64,000 nucleotides of DNA from Eutrophocola salsuginis. GTDB taxonomy: Bacteria > Pseudomonadota > Gammaproteobacteria > Pseudomonadales > Pseudohongiellaceae. The stretch covers positions 744,001 to 808,000 of the forward strand of contig JAYQTB010000004.1 of assembly GCA_038147195.1 (NCBI GenBank), read 5' to 3'. Positions 54,964-63,029 of this stretch are shown here, piece by piece (within the stretch, counting starts at the first letter, position 1; each line of letters opens with the position of its first letter). The notes under the pieces were generated by a model. The model worked only from the letters and a program-made list of their open reading frames with translations, searched no databases and was not told where the DNA came from. The position numbers and the translations under genes are program-made.

Positions 54964-55671
54964 ATGCGCCAGATAGTACTGGATACCGAAACCACCGGAC
55001 TGGACCCTAGCCAGGGTCACAAGATCATCGAAATCGGTTGTGTCGAATTGCTTAATCGTCGTCTCACCGGCAATCACCTACACGTGTATATCAATCCACA
55101 GCGCGAGGTGGAAGCCGCGGCCATGGAGGTGCATGGCATCACCAATGAATTCCTGGCCGACAAGCCCTTGTTTTCCGATGTAGCCCAGAGTTTCATCGAT
55201 TTTGTCGATGGCGCTGAGTTGATCATCCACAATGCGCCTTTCGATATCGGTTTTCTGGACCACGAACTGGCCGCTCTCAGGCGCGGATACAAGCCCATGA
55301 CTGATTACTGCTCGGTGCTGGATTCACTGGTCATGGCGCGGAAGAAACATCCCGGCCAGAAAAACAACCTGGATGCCCTATGCAAGCGCTACATGGTGGA
55401 CAACACCCAACGCGAACTGCACGGTGCGCTCCTGGACGCGGAGATCCTGGCCGATGTCTACCTAATGATGACAGGCGGTCAGTCGAGCTTCTCACTGGGA
55501 TATCAAGAAAGTGCCCAGAAGGACAACGGAGTGGCGTCGCAGAAACTCGATAGCCGGCGCAAGCCCCTGAAAGTGATACGTGCCACGCCGGAAGAAATGG
55601 CGGCACACGAAGCGCGCCTGAAAGAAATCGATGATGCGGCGGAAAATGGCTGTTTGTGGCTTAAGAATTGA
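54964..55671 (+). CDS. dnaQ: DNA polymerase III epsilon subunit (3'-5' proofreading exonuclease)
   Basis: 235 residues, typical. DEDDh exonuclease motifs: Exo I Asp7-x-Glu9 in VLDTETTG, Exo II in HNAPFDIGFLDHEL, Exo III with the His and Asp of HGALLDAEILADVY. The C-terminal part (from about 185) binds the polymerase alpha subunit. An ideal ribosome-binding site GAAGGAGG precedes ATG 54964. The rnhA-dnaQ pair is same-strand here, not divergent as in E. coli. Confidence 0.96.
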   Translation: MRQIVLDTETTGLDPSQGHKIIEIGCVELLNRRLTGNHLHVYINPQREVEAAAMEVHGITNEFLADKPLFSDVAQSFIDFVDGAELIIHNAPFDIGFLDHELAALRRGYKPMTDYCSVLDSLVMARKKHPGQKNNLDALCKRYMVDNTQRELHGALLDAEILADVYLMMTGGQSSFSLGYQESAQKDNGVASQKLDSRRKPLKVIRATPEEMAAHEARLKEIDDAAENGCLWLKN

Positions 55672-55784
55672 GGTGAATCTAGCTCAGTATTTCTTGAAGT
55701 GCCATTACCCCCTGCATATAATCCCAAAATTCAAGAGTCCAATAAACCTTTTAATTCAAGACGTTAATAATCTAAGGATTTCCT

Positions 55785-57164
55785 ATGGAAGTGCTAGTCA
55801 TGGATACCCCGATGTTGGTTTCCGGCATCATTCTTGTCATTACCTTCATCGGTATCTTTACTGAAGGTGTGCATGGTTTTCATCGAGCCAAGTTCGCCCT
55901 GGGTGGCGCAGGCGCCATGGTGCTGGCGGGCCAGTATTTCGGATTCTACAGTCCTGAACTGGCTATCGAGTCCATTGACTGGAATGTGATCTTCCTCCTC
56001 GGTGCGATGATGACCATTGTTGCTATCATGATTCCCACCGGCGGTTTTCAGATGTTGGCCTACCGGATTGCCGACCTCAGCAAGGGTCGCCTTTTCCTGC
56101 TGCTGGCGATGATGGGCACCCTGGTTACCGTGTTGTCGCTGTTGCTCGATAACGTGACTACGGTAGTGATCTTCGGGCCGCTTATCATTCTTATTTGCCG
56201 TTCCATGAACGTCAGCCCGATTCCCTACCTACTGGCTGCTGCACTGCTGTCGGACACAGGTGGCGTGGCTACCCTGGTCGGTGACCCGCCCAACCTGATG
56301 ATAGGCTCTGCTGCAGGTATTGGGTTCAACACATTCTTCTACCACATGGGTGGCATCGTGTTCCTGGCCTGGGTTGCGACCCTCTTCGCCATGAAAGTTA
56401 TCTTCAAGAAAGAACTGGCGGTCAAACCGCAACTGCAGGACTTCAGTCAGCAGGAAGAGTTACATGACCCCTACACCTGGAAAGTGTCCCTGATCGTACT
56501 CGGCATCATGGTACTCGGCTTCATAATGCACCGCACCCTGCACTGGGAAGCCTGGTTTGTCGCAGGACTTGGCCTGACTCTCCTGGTCTTCTTTGGCAAG
56601 GATGTAGACATGGATGAACACTTTGCCGACGTCGAGCTGACCCTTCTCATGTTCTTCATGGCGCTGTTCATCATCGTGGGCGGTGTCGAACACAGCCATT
56701 TCCTGGAATACATCGGACAGTTCATTCTGCCGTTCGTGCGTGACGACCTGCTTACAGCCTGTATCCTTTTGATGTGGGTAGCCGCACTCCTGTCTGCCTT
56801 CATCGACAACATTCCCTTTACCGCCGCCATGATCCCGATCATCCTGGGCCTTGAGCAGCAGGGTGTGAACGTGAACGCATTGTGGTGGGCCCTAGCCGCC
56901 GGCGTAGGCATGGGCGGAAACGGAAGTCATCTAGGTTCCACCGCCAACGTATTCATAGTCACCATCTCCGAAAAACTGGCGAAGGACGAGGGCAGACCGG
57001 AACTGGCCATAACCCCGGGTCTGTGGATTCGCAAAGGATCGCCGGTGATGATCCTGACTTTGATCATTTGCTCCATCGTCATGGCAACCTTCTTCGACTT
57101 CTATGCCAACCCTGAAGCCAATATCGGCAACGAGCCTGGTGAAGTCATCGAGCTGACCGAGTAA
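55785..57164 (+). CDS. ArsB/NhaD-type ion permease (IT superfamily)
   Basis: 459 residues, about 11-12 membrane segments. DWNVIFLLGAMMTIVAIM, LLDNVTTVVIFGPLIILI, SDTGGVATLVGDPPNLMIGSAAG, and FIDNIPFTAAMIPIILG followed by GMGGNGSHLGSTANV. The paired DN(V/I)T and GDPPN motifs are shared by NhaD sodium/proton antiporters and ArsB arsenite exporters. A sodium or small anion role is likely; sequence alone does not decide. ATG 55785 follows AAGGA. A terminator hairpin lies right after the stop. Confidence 0.85.
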   Translation: MEVLVMDTPMLVSGIILVITFIGIFTEGVHGFHRAKFALGGAGAMVLAGQYFGFYSPELAIESIDWNVIFLLGAMMTIVAIMIPTGGFQMLAYRIADLSKGRLFLLLAMMGTLVTVLSLLLDNVTTVVIFGPLIILICRSMNVSPIPYLLAAALLSDTGGVATLVGDPPNLMIGSAAGIGFNTFFYHMGGIVFLAWVATLFAMKVIFKKELAVKPQLQDFSQQEELHDPYTWKVSLIVLGIMVLGFIMHRTLHWEAWFVAGLGLTLLVFFGKDVDMDEHFADVELTLLMFFMALFIIVGGVEHSHFLEYIGQFILPFVRDDLLTACILLMWVAALLSAFIDNIPFTAAMIPIILGLEQQGVNVNALWWALAAGVGMGGNGSHLGSTANVFIVTISEKLAKDEGRPELAITPGLWIRKGSPVMILTLIICSIVMATFFDFYANPEANIGNEPGEVIELTE

Positions 57165-57177
57165 GAAGTTATCGAAC

Positions 57178-57205
57178 GGCCCGCAATAGCGGGCCTTTCC
57201 TTTTC
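57178..57205 (+). terminator. Rho-independent terminator after the permease gene
   Basis: A 7-bp perfect stem GGCCCGC/GCGGGCC (57178-57184, 57189-57195) with loop AATA, followed by TTTCCTTTTC. It is 13 bases after the permease stop. Confidence 0.9.
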
Positions 57206-57268
57206 AAGCCCCATAACTTTGATTGAATTACGCTTCACTTGACCATCACTGAATAAGGCGGAGTCACA

Positions 57269-58321
57269 TTGGAATTTCTGTCTGAGTACGGCCTGTTCCT
57301 GGCCAAAACTGTCACCATCGTAGCCGCCATCCTGATCGTGATGGCAGCCGCCGTGGCCAATGCCATCCGCCCAAAAAAGGAAGGTAAGGGTAGTATTGTG
57401 GTCACCCACCTTAACGAGGAGTTTGACCAGTACCGAAACGAGATACGAAAGGCGGTAGAGGATGAGCATGCCCTCAAGCAGGCATCCAAGGCCGAGCGTA
57501 AGAAACACAAACAGGAACAAAAGGCGAAAAAAAAAGCCGGCGATGGCGATGAAGCGCGCAAGCGCCTCTATGTCATCGATTTCAACGGTGATCCGAAAGC
57601 CAGCCAGACCGACGAGCTGCGTCACGCCATCACGGCCGTGTTGTCCATGGTTCGCAAGGGCAAGGATGAAGTGCTGCTAAGGCTCGAAAGTCCCGGGGGT
57701 ATGGTGCACGCTTATGGCCTTGCCGCTTCCCAGTTGCACAGGATTCGCAGCCACGATATTCCACTGACCATCTGCATCGACAAGGTTGCCGCCAGCGGCG
57801 GCTACATGATGGCCTGTGTCGGCAATACACTGGTCGCGGCACCGTTCGCCTATATCGGCTCCATTGGTGTTCTTCTCCAGATGCCGAATTTCAATCGCTT
57901 CCTGAAACAGAAGAATGTTGACTTCGAAATGGTCACCGCCGGGGAATACAAGCGGACGCTAACCATGTTCGGAGAAAATACCGATAAAGGACGCGCGAAA
58001 ATCCAGGAAGAGATCCAGGAAGTACATGAGCTGTTTAAGGATTTCATCAGGCAGTCACGCCCAGGTATGGATATCGACAAGCTAGCTACCGGGGAAACCT
58101 GGCAAGGAACGCGCGCGAAGGAGTTCGGGCTTGTGGATGAGATCGGGACGAGTGACGAGCGTATTGTCAGCGCATGCAATGAGGCCGATGTCTACCTGGT
58201 GGCCTGGGAAAAGAAGAAGAATCTTACTGACAAGCTGTCTAGTGTGGTGGAGTCTGCACTTGATAATACCCTGATACGCTGGCTGGGTCGGTCAAGCAAC
58301 AAGAATGAAATGATTTCCTGA
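57269..58321 (+). CDS. sohB: Inner-membrane peptidase SohB (S49 family)
   Basis: 350 residues starting at TTG 57269, with AAGGCGGAG upstream. N-terminal membrane helix (about 10-32), a lysine-rich charged stretch (70-98, KASKAERKKHKQEQKAKKK), then the S49 peptidase domain. Catalytic Ser176 lies in KVAASGGYMMA and Lys228 in TAGEYKRTLTMF. It belongs to the SppA/SohB group of serine-lysine proteases that cut peptides at the membrane. It is convergent with DUF934 (33 bases between stops). Confidence 0.93.
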   Translation: MEFLSEYGLFLAKTVTIVAAILIVMAAAVANAIRPKKEGKGSIVVTHLNEEFDQYRNEIRKAVEDEHALKQASKAERKKHKQEQKAKKKAGDGDEARKRLYVIDFNGDPKASQTDELRHAITAVLSMVRKGKDEVLLRLESPGGMVHAYGLAASQLHRIRSHDIPLTICIDKVAASGGYMMACVGNTLVAAPFAYIGSIGVLLQMPNFNRFLKQKNVDFEMVTAGEYKRTLTMFGENTDKGRAKIQEEIQEVHELFKDFIRQSRPGMDIDKLATGETWQGTRAKEFGLVDEIGTSDERIVSACNEADVYLVAWEKKKNLTDKLSSVVESALDNTLIRWLGRSSNKNEMIS

Positions 58322-58354
58322 TCAGGTAGCGCCGCCGCTGCATTTATTGGAGGA

Positions 58355-58858
58355 TCAGCGACGCCTGAACAGCGGCGTGGGTTCCGTAACCGTGCTCTGG
58401 TAACCGGTGTGGAAATCACTGAAAGCACTCAGCGCATCTTCCGTTTTGACACCATCGCTTAATTCGAAACTGTCGAATCCGCATTTCTGCATGTAATACA
58501 ATTGGTCGCGCAATACGTCACCGATGGCACGCAGCTCGCCTTTAAAGTGCAGTCTTGACCTGAGAATCGCCGCGGACGAATAGGCACGACCGTCCCGGAA
58601 GCTCGGAAATTTCAGGGCGATCAACGGCAGGGTGGCAATATCGTTCGCTACGCTGTAGGGATCATCTTCGCTATCCAGCCATACACCGATTGTCCTACCG
58701 CTACGGGTCAGCGTCTCCTTTTCCGTTAGCCACATGGCCAGGGGTACGATGACATTGGACATGGTGTCAGTGCCTTCGATCTTGTCCAGCCCGGCATCTA
58801 CGCTTATTAGTTGCCAGTCGTTTACGACGTTTTGGCCGTTTCTAATCAGCATTGGCAT
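58355..58858 (-). CDS. DUF934 protein, sulfite-reductase accessory
   Basis: 167 residues. The central GVWLDSEDDPYSVANDIATLPLIALKFPSFRDGRAYSSAAILRSRL is the DUF934 core. Its start overlaps the end of cysI by 17 bases, so the two are co-translated. DUF934 proteins almost always accompany ferredoxin- or NADPH-type sulfite reductase genes; their exact role is not known to me. The overlap argues for a fixed stoichiometry with CysI. Confidence 0.85.
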   Translation of the reverse strand: MPMLIRNGQNVVNDWQLISVDAGLDKIEGTDTMSNVIVPLAMWLTEKETLTRSGRTIGVWLDSEDDPYSVANDIATLPLIALKFPSFRDGRAYSSAAILRSRLHFKGELRAIGDVLRDQLYYMQKCGFDSFELSDGVKTEDALSAFSDFHTGYQSTVTEPTPLFRRR

Positions 58859-60500
58859 AGACGCGCTCCTTGTAGGGTTCGATGCCGATGCGGTTGTACG
58901 TGGCTAGGAAGTTTTCGCCTGTCTGGCGGTTTTCCATATAAACGTCGACGATCTTTGAAATCACATCTGGCATGACTTCCTGGGCAAAGGATGGCCCAAG
59001 TACAGAGCCGAGTGCAGCATTGCGATTCGCCGAGCCACCCAGGGTCACCTGGTAGAATTCCTCGCCTTTTTTGTCCACACCCAGGATGCCGATATTGCCC
59101 ACGTGATGGTGGCCGCAGGCATTCATACAGCCGGAGATGTTCAGCGTGATGTCTCCTATCGCCCTTTGAGTGTCGTAATCCTCGAAGCGACGCTGTATGG
59201 CTTCGGCAATAGGAATCGACTTGGCGTTTGCCAGTGAACAGTAATCACCGCCCGGGCAGCATACTATATCGTTGATGAGGCCAAGGTAAGGCGTTGCCAG
59301 GGATTCGGTTGTACAGGCACGATACAGTTCATACAGGTCCTTCAGCCGGACATCGGCAAGTACCACGTTCTGTTCGTGCGTGACGCGGACCTCCCCAAAA
59401 CTGAAACGGTCAGCCAGGTCGGCGATGAAATCCATCTGCCGGTCGGTAACATCACCGGGAGCGACACCAGTTTCTTTCAGGCAGAGCGTCACGATGCGGT
59501 ACCCAGGTTTCTTGTGGGCGGCGACGTTACGTTCCAGCCAATGGCTAAAGATGAGGTCCTTGCCGGCGTGTGCCTCGATTTCGGCATCGCTGTCTATCAG
59601 AATCTCATAATTGGGATCAGTAAAGAAGGCCTTGCAACGATCGACTTCCTGCTGCGTAAGGGTCCCGGGGCCGTCCTTGTCGTGTTGCCATTCTGCTTCC
59701 ACGCGCTTGCGGTATTCTTCCGGACCGATTTCCTTCATTAGGATCTTTATGCGGGCCTTGTACTTGTTGTCCCTGCGGCCAAAGCGGTTGTACACGCGCA
59801 TGATGGCATCAAGATACGTGAGCAGGTGAGGCCAAGGTAGGAAATCACAGATTTCGACACCGATGACAGGTGTGCGGCCGAGACCACCGCCGACCAGGAC
59901 CTGAAAGCCTATTTCACCCTGGTCATTTTTCTTCAGGTAAAGGCCAATGTCATGGACCTGGGTAGCTGCCTGGTCTTGGATCGTACCGCAAACGGCAATC
60001 TTGAATTTTCGCGGCAGGTAGGCGAATTCCGGGTGGAAGGTTGACCATTGGCGAATGATTTCACACCAGGGGCGGGCATCCTCGATTTCGTCCGGGGCGA
60101 CGCCTGCAAATTGGTCAGTCGTGGTGTTGCGAATGCAGTTGCCACTCGTCTGGATAGCATGCATTTCCACTTCCGCCAGTTCCGCTAACAGGTCGGGCAC
60201 CTGTTCCAATTGTGGCCAGTTGTATTGGATGTTCTGGCGCGTCGAGAAATGTGCATAACCTTTGTCGTAATCACGGGCGATGGAGGCAAGCTTGCGCAAC
60301 TGTTTCGAGGATAAAAGACCATAGGGAATGGCGACGCGCAGCATGTGGGCCAGGCGCTGCATGTACAGACCATTCTGAAGCCTGAGCGGCAGGAACTGCT
60401 CGTTGCTCAGGTCTCCTGCTAGAAAGCGCCGGGTCTGGTCCCGAAACTGGGTGACGCGATCTTGCAACATCTGGTTGTCGTACTGATCGTAAATATACAT
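58842..60500 (-). CDS. cysI: Sulfite reductase hemoprotein (CysI type)
   Basis: 552 residues. Nitrite/sulfite reductase ferredoxin-like half-domains flank two siroheme domains. The [4Fe-4S] cysteines are Cys415 and Cys421 in VCCPGGDYCSLA and Cys458 and Cys462 in NISGCMNACGHHHVGNIG. It reduces sulfite to sulfide in cysteine synthesis. No CysJ flavoprotein gene is in the window, so the electron donor is elsewhere. Divergent from nfuA, an Fe-S carrier that could serve its cluster. Confidence 0.93.
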   Translation of the reverse strand: MYIYDQYDNQMLQDRVTQFRDQTRRFLAGDLSNEQFLPLRLQNGLYMQRLAHMLRVAIPYGLLSSKQLRKLASIARDYDKGYAHFSTRQNIQYNWPQLEQVPDLLAELAEVEMHAIQTSGNCIRNTTTDQFAGVAPDEIEDARPWCEIIRQWSTFHPEFAYLPRKFKIAVCGTIQDQAATQVHDIGLYLKKNDQGEIGFQVLVGGGLGRTPVIGVEICDFLPWPHLLTYLDAIMRVYNRFGRRDNKYKARIKILMKEIGPEEYRKRVEAEWQHDKDGPGTLTQQEVDRCKAFFTDPNYEILIDSDAEIEAHAGKDLIFSHWLERNVAAHKKPGYRIVTLCLKETGVAPGDVTDRQMDFIADLADRFSFGEVRVTHEQNVVLADVRLKDLYELYRACTTESLATPYLGLINDIVCCPGGDYCSLANAKSIPIAEAIQRRFEDYDTQRAIGDITLNISGCMNACGHHHVGNIGILGVDKKGEEFYQVTLGGSANRNAALGSVLGPSFAQEVMPDVISKIVDVYMENRQTGENFLATYNRIGIEPYKERVYANAD

Positions 60501-60797
60501 TCACTAAATCCGGAAGAAGTCTGTTGGGCCCGTTGACCGGCAAAAACGGATTGCCGGGGATGACACTCGAGGTGGGCGATGATACTACGCCACATCAATG
60601 AGTACCATGGGCAACCCTATGATTCTCCTGAATAAACTTACTGCTTGTATGGTCTTGCTTTGATTTATTTGGGAACTTGGCCGACAATGCACTTCGACCT
60701 TGATCCCATGACGTCCCGCCACCATGTAAAGGGCGTAGAGCAGGACGAATCATGCCGTTCTCAAGGCCCATTCACCGCAACCTGGACACCTTCATCC

Positions 60798-61379
60798 ATG
60801 ATCGAAATAACTGAATCCGGACAAACCTATCTCAAGCAACTGCTCGACAAGCAGGACTGCGAGGGTATCGCCATTCGTGTTTTCGTCCTCGACGGTGGTA
60901 CTCCCAAGGCCGAGACCTGCATTGCTTTCTGTCGTCCAGGCGAAGAGCAGGCAGACGACGAGGTGCATGAATACGCAGGTTTTCGGGCCTTCATTGAAAA
61001 GAAGAGTAAGCAGTACTTAGAAGAAGCCAAGGTCGATTATGCCAAGGACAGCATGGGTGGCCAGCTCACCATCAGGGCGCCGAACTCGCGCATGCCAAGA
61101 ATCACCGATGACAGTCCCCTCGAAGATCGCATCAATTACATCCTGTATAACGAAATCAACCCTGGCCTTGCCGCACACGGCGGCTTTATCAGCCTGGAAG
61201 AGGTCAGCGAGGACGGCATTGTTGTCTTGCGCTTCGGCGGCGGTTGCCAGGGCTGCGGCATGGTGGATGTCACGCTGAAAGAAGGTGTCGAGTCGACTTT
61301 GAAGGCCCAGTTGCCGCAAATAAAGGAAGTCCGTGATGTCACCGACCACAGCTACCAGGAAAACGCCTATTACAAATAG
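60798..61379 (+). CDS. nfuA: Fe/S biogenesis protein NfuA
   Basis: 193 residues from ATG 60798; a longer frame from 60645 has an unlikely N-terminus and is rejected. An N-terminal degenerate A-type carrier domain (ITESGQTYLKQLL and VHEYAGFRAFIEKK) is joined to a C-terminal Nfu domain with the cluster-binding CxxC (Cys150, Cys153) in FGGGCQGCGMVDVT. NfuA carries [4Fe-4S] clusters to target proteins under stress. It sits upstream of a nucleoside phosphorylase on the same strand. Confidence 0.96.
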   Translation: MIEITESGQTYLKQLLDKQDCEGIAIRVFVLDGGTPKAETCIAFCRPGEEQADDEVHEYAGFRAFIEKKSKQYLEEAKVDYAKDSMGGQLTIRAPNSRMPRITDDSPLEDRINYILYNEINPGLAAHGGFISLEEVSEDGIVVLRFGGGCQGCGMVDVTLKEGVESTLKAQLPQIKEVRDVTDHSYQENAYYK

Positions 61380-61390
61380 GCTCATTCGGC

Positions 61391-62137
61391 ATGCCATCCG
61401 TCACTGGAATTATTGGAGGAAGCGGTTTCTACACCATGAGTGGCGAGACCGAGTCTGTCGTCAGCACGGTCCAGACGCCTTTTAGCGAATACCCAGTTCT
61501 CATATACCGCTCCATGGTTGGTGAATGCCCTGTTGTCTTCCTGCCGCGTCATGGCAGCGAGCATGGCATTCCCCCGCATCGCGTCAATTACCGGGCCAAT
61601 CTCTGGGCTATTCAGCAGAGTGGTGCCACGGCCATCCTTGCCGTCAATGTTGTCGGGGGAATTCGTGAGAGCCTTGACCCGGGTATTCTGCTTGTTCCCG
61701 ACCAGATCATCGATTACACCTCGAATCGCGACCATACCTTCTTCGATGTCCTCGACGGCGTGGATAACCACATCGACTTCACCTGGCCTTATAACGAAAA
61801 CCTGCGAAAGGCATTACTTGCCGCATCCGACGAACTGGGCTTGGCGTGTAATGATGGCGGGGTTTATGGCTGTACCCAGGGACCGCGCCTCGAAACAGCC
61901 GCGGAAATTCGCAGGATGCAGGCGGATGGTTGTGACATTGTCGGCATGACCGGGATGCCGGAAGCGGCACTGGCTAGGGAACTGGGCATTGCCTATGCCT
62001 GTATAGCGCTCGTGGTGAATCGTGCTGCGGGACTCACGGAGGATGTCATCTCATTCGCCGATATCGCCACGACACTTGATAGAGGTATTGAGACCATACG
62101 CCGGTTGTTGCAGGCGGCGCTCCCGAAACTGCCTTAA
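61391..62137 (+). CDS. Purine nucleoside phosphorylase family, methylthioinosine/methylthioadenosine type
   Basis: 248 residues. GIIGGSGFY phosphate loop, PRHGSEHGIPPHRVNYRANLWA, CTQGPRLETAAEIRRM and GMTGMPEAALARELGIAYACIALVVN (Asn in the purine site). This is the MTAP/PNP-II fold. In pseudomonads a close homologue prefers S-methyl-5'-thioinosine; that preference is from memory and cannot be read with certainty here. It salvages the by-product of polyamine synthesis and quorum-signal synthesis. Starts 11 bases after nfuA. Confidence 0.85.
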   Translation: MPSVTGIIGGSGFYTMSGETESVVSTVQTPFSEYPVLIYRSMVGECPVVFLPRHGSEHGIPPHRVNYRANLWAIQQSGATAILAVNVVGGIRESLDPGILLVPDQIIDYTSNRDHTFFDVLDGVDNHIDFTWPYNENLRKALLAASDELGLACNDGGVYGCTQGPRLETAAEIRRMQADGCDIVGMTGMPEAALARELGIAYACIALVVNRAAGLTEDVISFADIATTLDRGIETIRRLLQAALPKLP

Positions 62138-62143
62138 GGTAGT

Positions 62144-63025
62144 TCACTCAAACGAAAATTCAACCGGTCGTGGCAACTCGTAGGGTCGGATCTGCACCAG
62201 CATGCCCATATCCGGGTGATCGATATAGTGCAACTCGTTGCTGATCATAGGGCGGACCTCGTTCATGTAGCCAAGCCTGATAACGGGCGTGTTCAGTGTG
62301 AGGGAACTGTCTCCTGACTGGAAAGGCGGCTCGGGCAACAGCCAGGGTGTTTTGCTGGCAGCGGCTGCAGGAATGGCGGAAAAAGTAGCCTTCCACAAGT
62401 TGGTTTCCACATCCACGCGATTGACATTGAAACTGAAGCGCAGGCTACCCTCGAGCTCATGGTGCAGACCATACTGGTTGCCGCCTGCGACTAAGATGGC
62501 CGTTGCCTTAACACGGTTCAGCACCGGCTGACGCCAGACGGCATGGTAAAGCAGTCGATGATCGGGAGAGTTGTCGATGCGTTGGTTGTAACGGATGAAT
62601 CCTGCTGCATCACTGCCCAGCGCAATGAAGGGCTCACGCCGGAAATCGGTCATCCTGTAATTGCTGCCTTGGGGTGCAGGTTCCGGTCCGATCATGACGG
62701 GCTCGTCAATAATCTCGGTAAGCAGTCCGACTTCGGCCGGAAAGGACGCATCAAGGGCTTCCTGATCCAGTTCTGCCTCGTCATCGTCGAAGTTCACGAG
62801 GAAACTGTTAATGGCAGGTTCCAGTTGCAGGATGGGTTGCGGATAAGCGAGCGGGGTTTTATCCGGCATGACCAGCTCGGGACTGGTGTCCGCATTCTCA
62901 TTACTGAAGATGCTGACCTCTATTTCGTACCAGCGGTTGCCGTCGTAACTGAAAGTTTGGGCAACGGCACCAGATGTAGCCAGGCAGGTTGCCAGTAGGA
63001 TCGGACGCAGAGCGGGATTCGACAT
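62144..63025 (-). CDS. CsiV family periplasmic protein (peptidoglycan-binding, penicillin-binding-protein partner)
   Basis: 293 residues with a signal peptide (ATCLATSGAVAQT). The N-terminal WYEIEVSIFSNENADTSPE region and the C-terminal NEVRPMISNELHYIDHPDMGMLVQIRPYE match the CsiV/DUF2803 family. In Vibrio, CsiV is needed with LpoA-type activators for growth with D-amino acids. Its placement directly after mfd (4 bases before the mfd stop) is the order seen in Pseudomonas and Vibrio. It converges on the phosphorylase gene. Confidence 0.75.
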   Translation of the reverse strand: MSNPALRPILLATCLATSGAVAQTFSYDGNRWYEIEVSIFSNENADTSPELVMPDKTPLAYPQPILQLEPAINSFLVNFDDDEAELDQEALDASFPAEVGLLTEIIDEPVMIGPEPAPQGSNYRMTDFRREPFIALGSDAAGFIRYNQRIDNSPDHRLLYHAVWRQPVLNRVKATAILVAGGNQYGLHHELEGSLRFSFNVNRVDVETNLWKATFSAIPAAAASKTPWLLPEPPFQSGDSSLTLNTPVIRLGYMNEVRPMISNELHYIDHPDMGMLVQIRPYELPRPVEFSFE

Positions 63026-63029
63026 GCCG

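Noticed and set aside
55672..55784. tRNA-like start (AGCTCAG) just after dnaQ, where E. coli has a tRNA-Asp gene
   Set aside because: No anticodon arm, T-loop GTTCGA box or acceptor pairing could be drawn.
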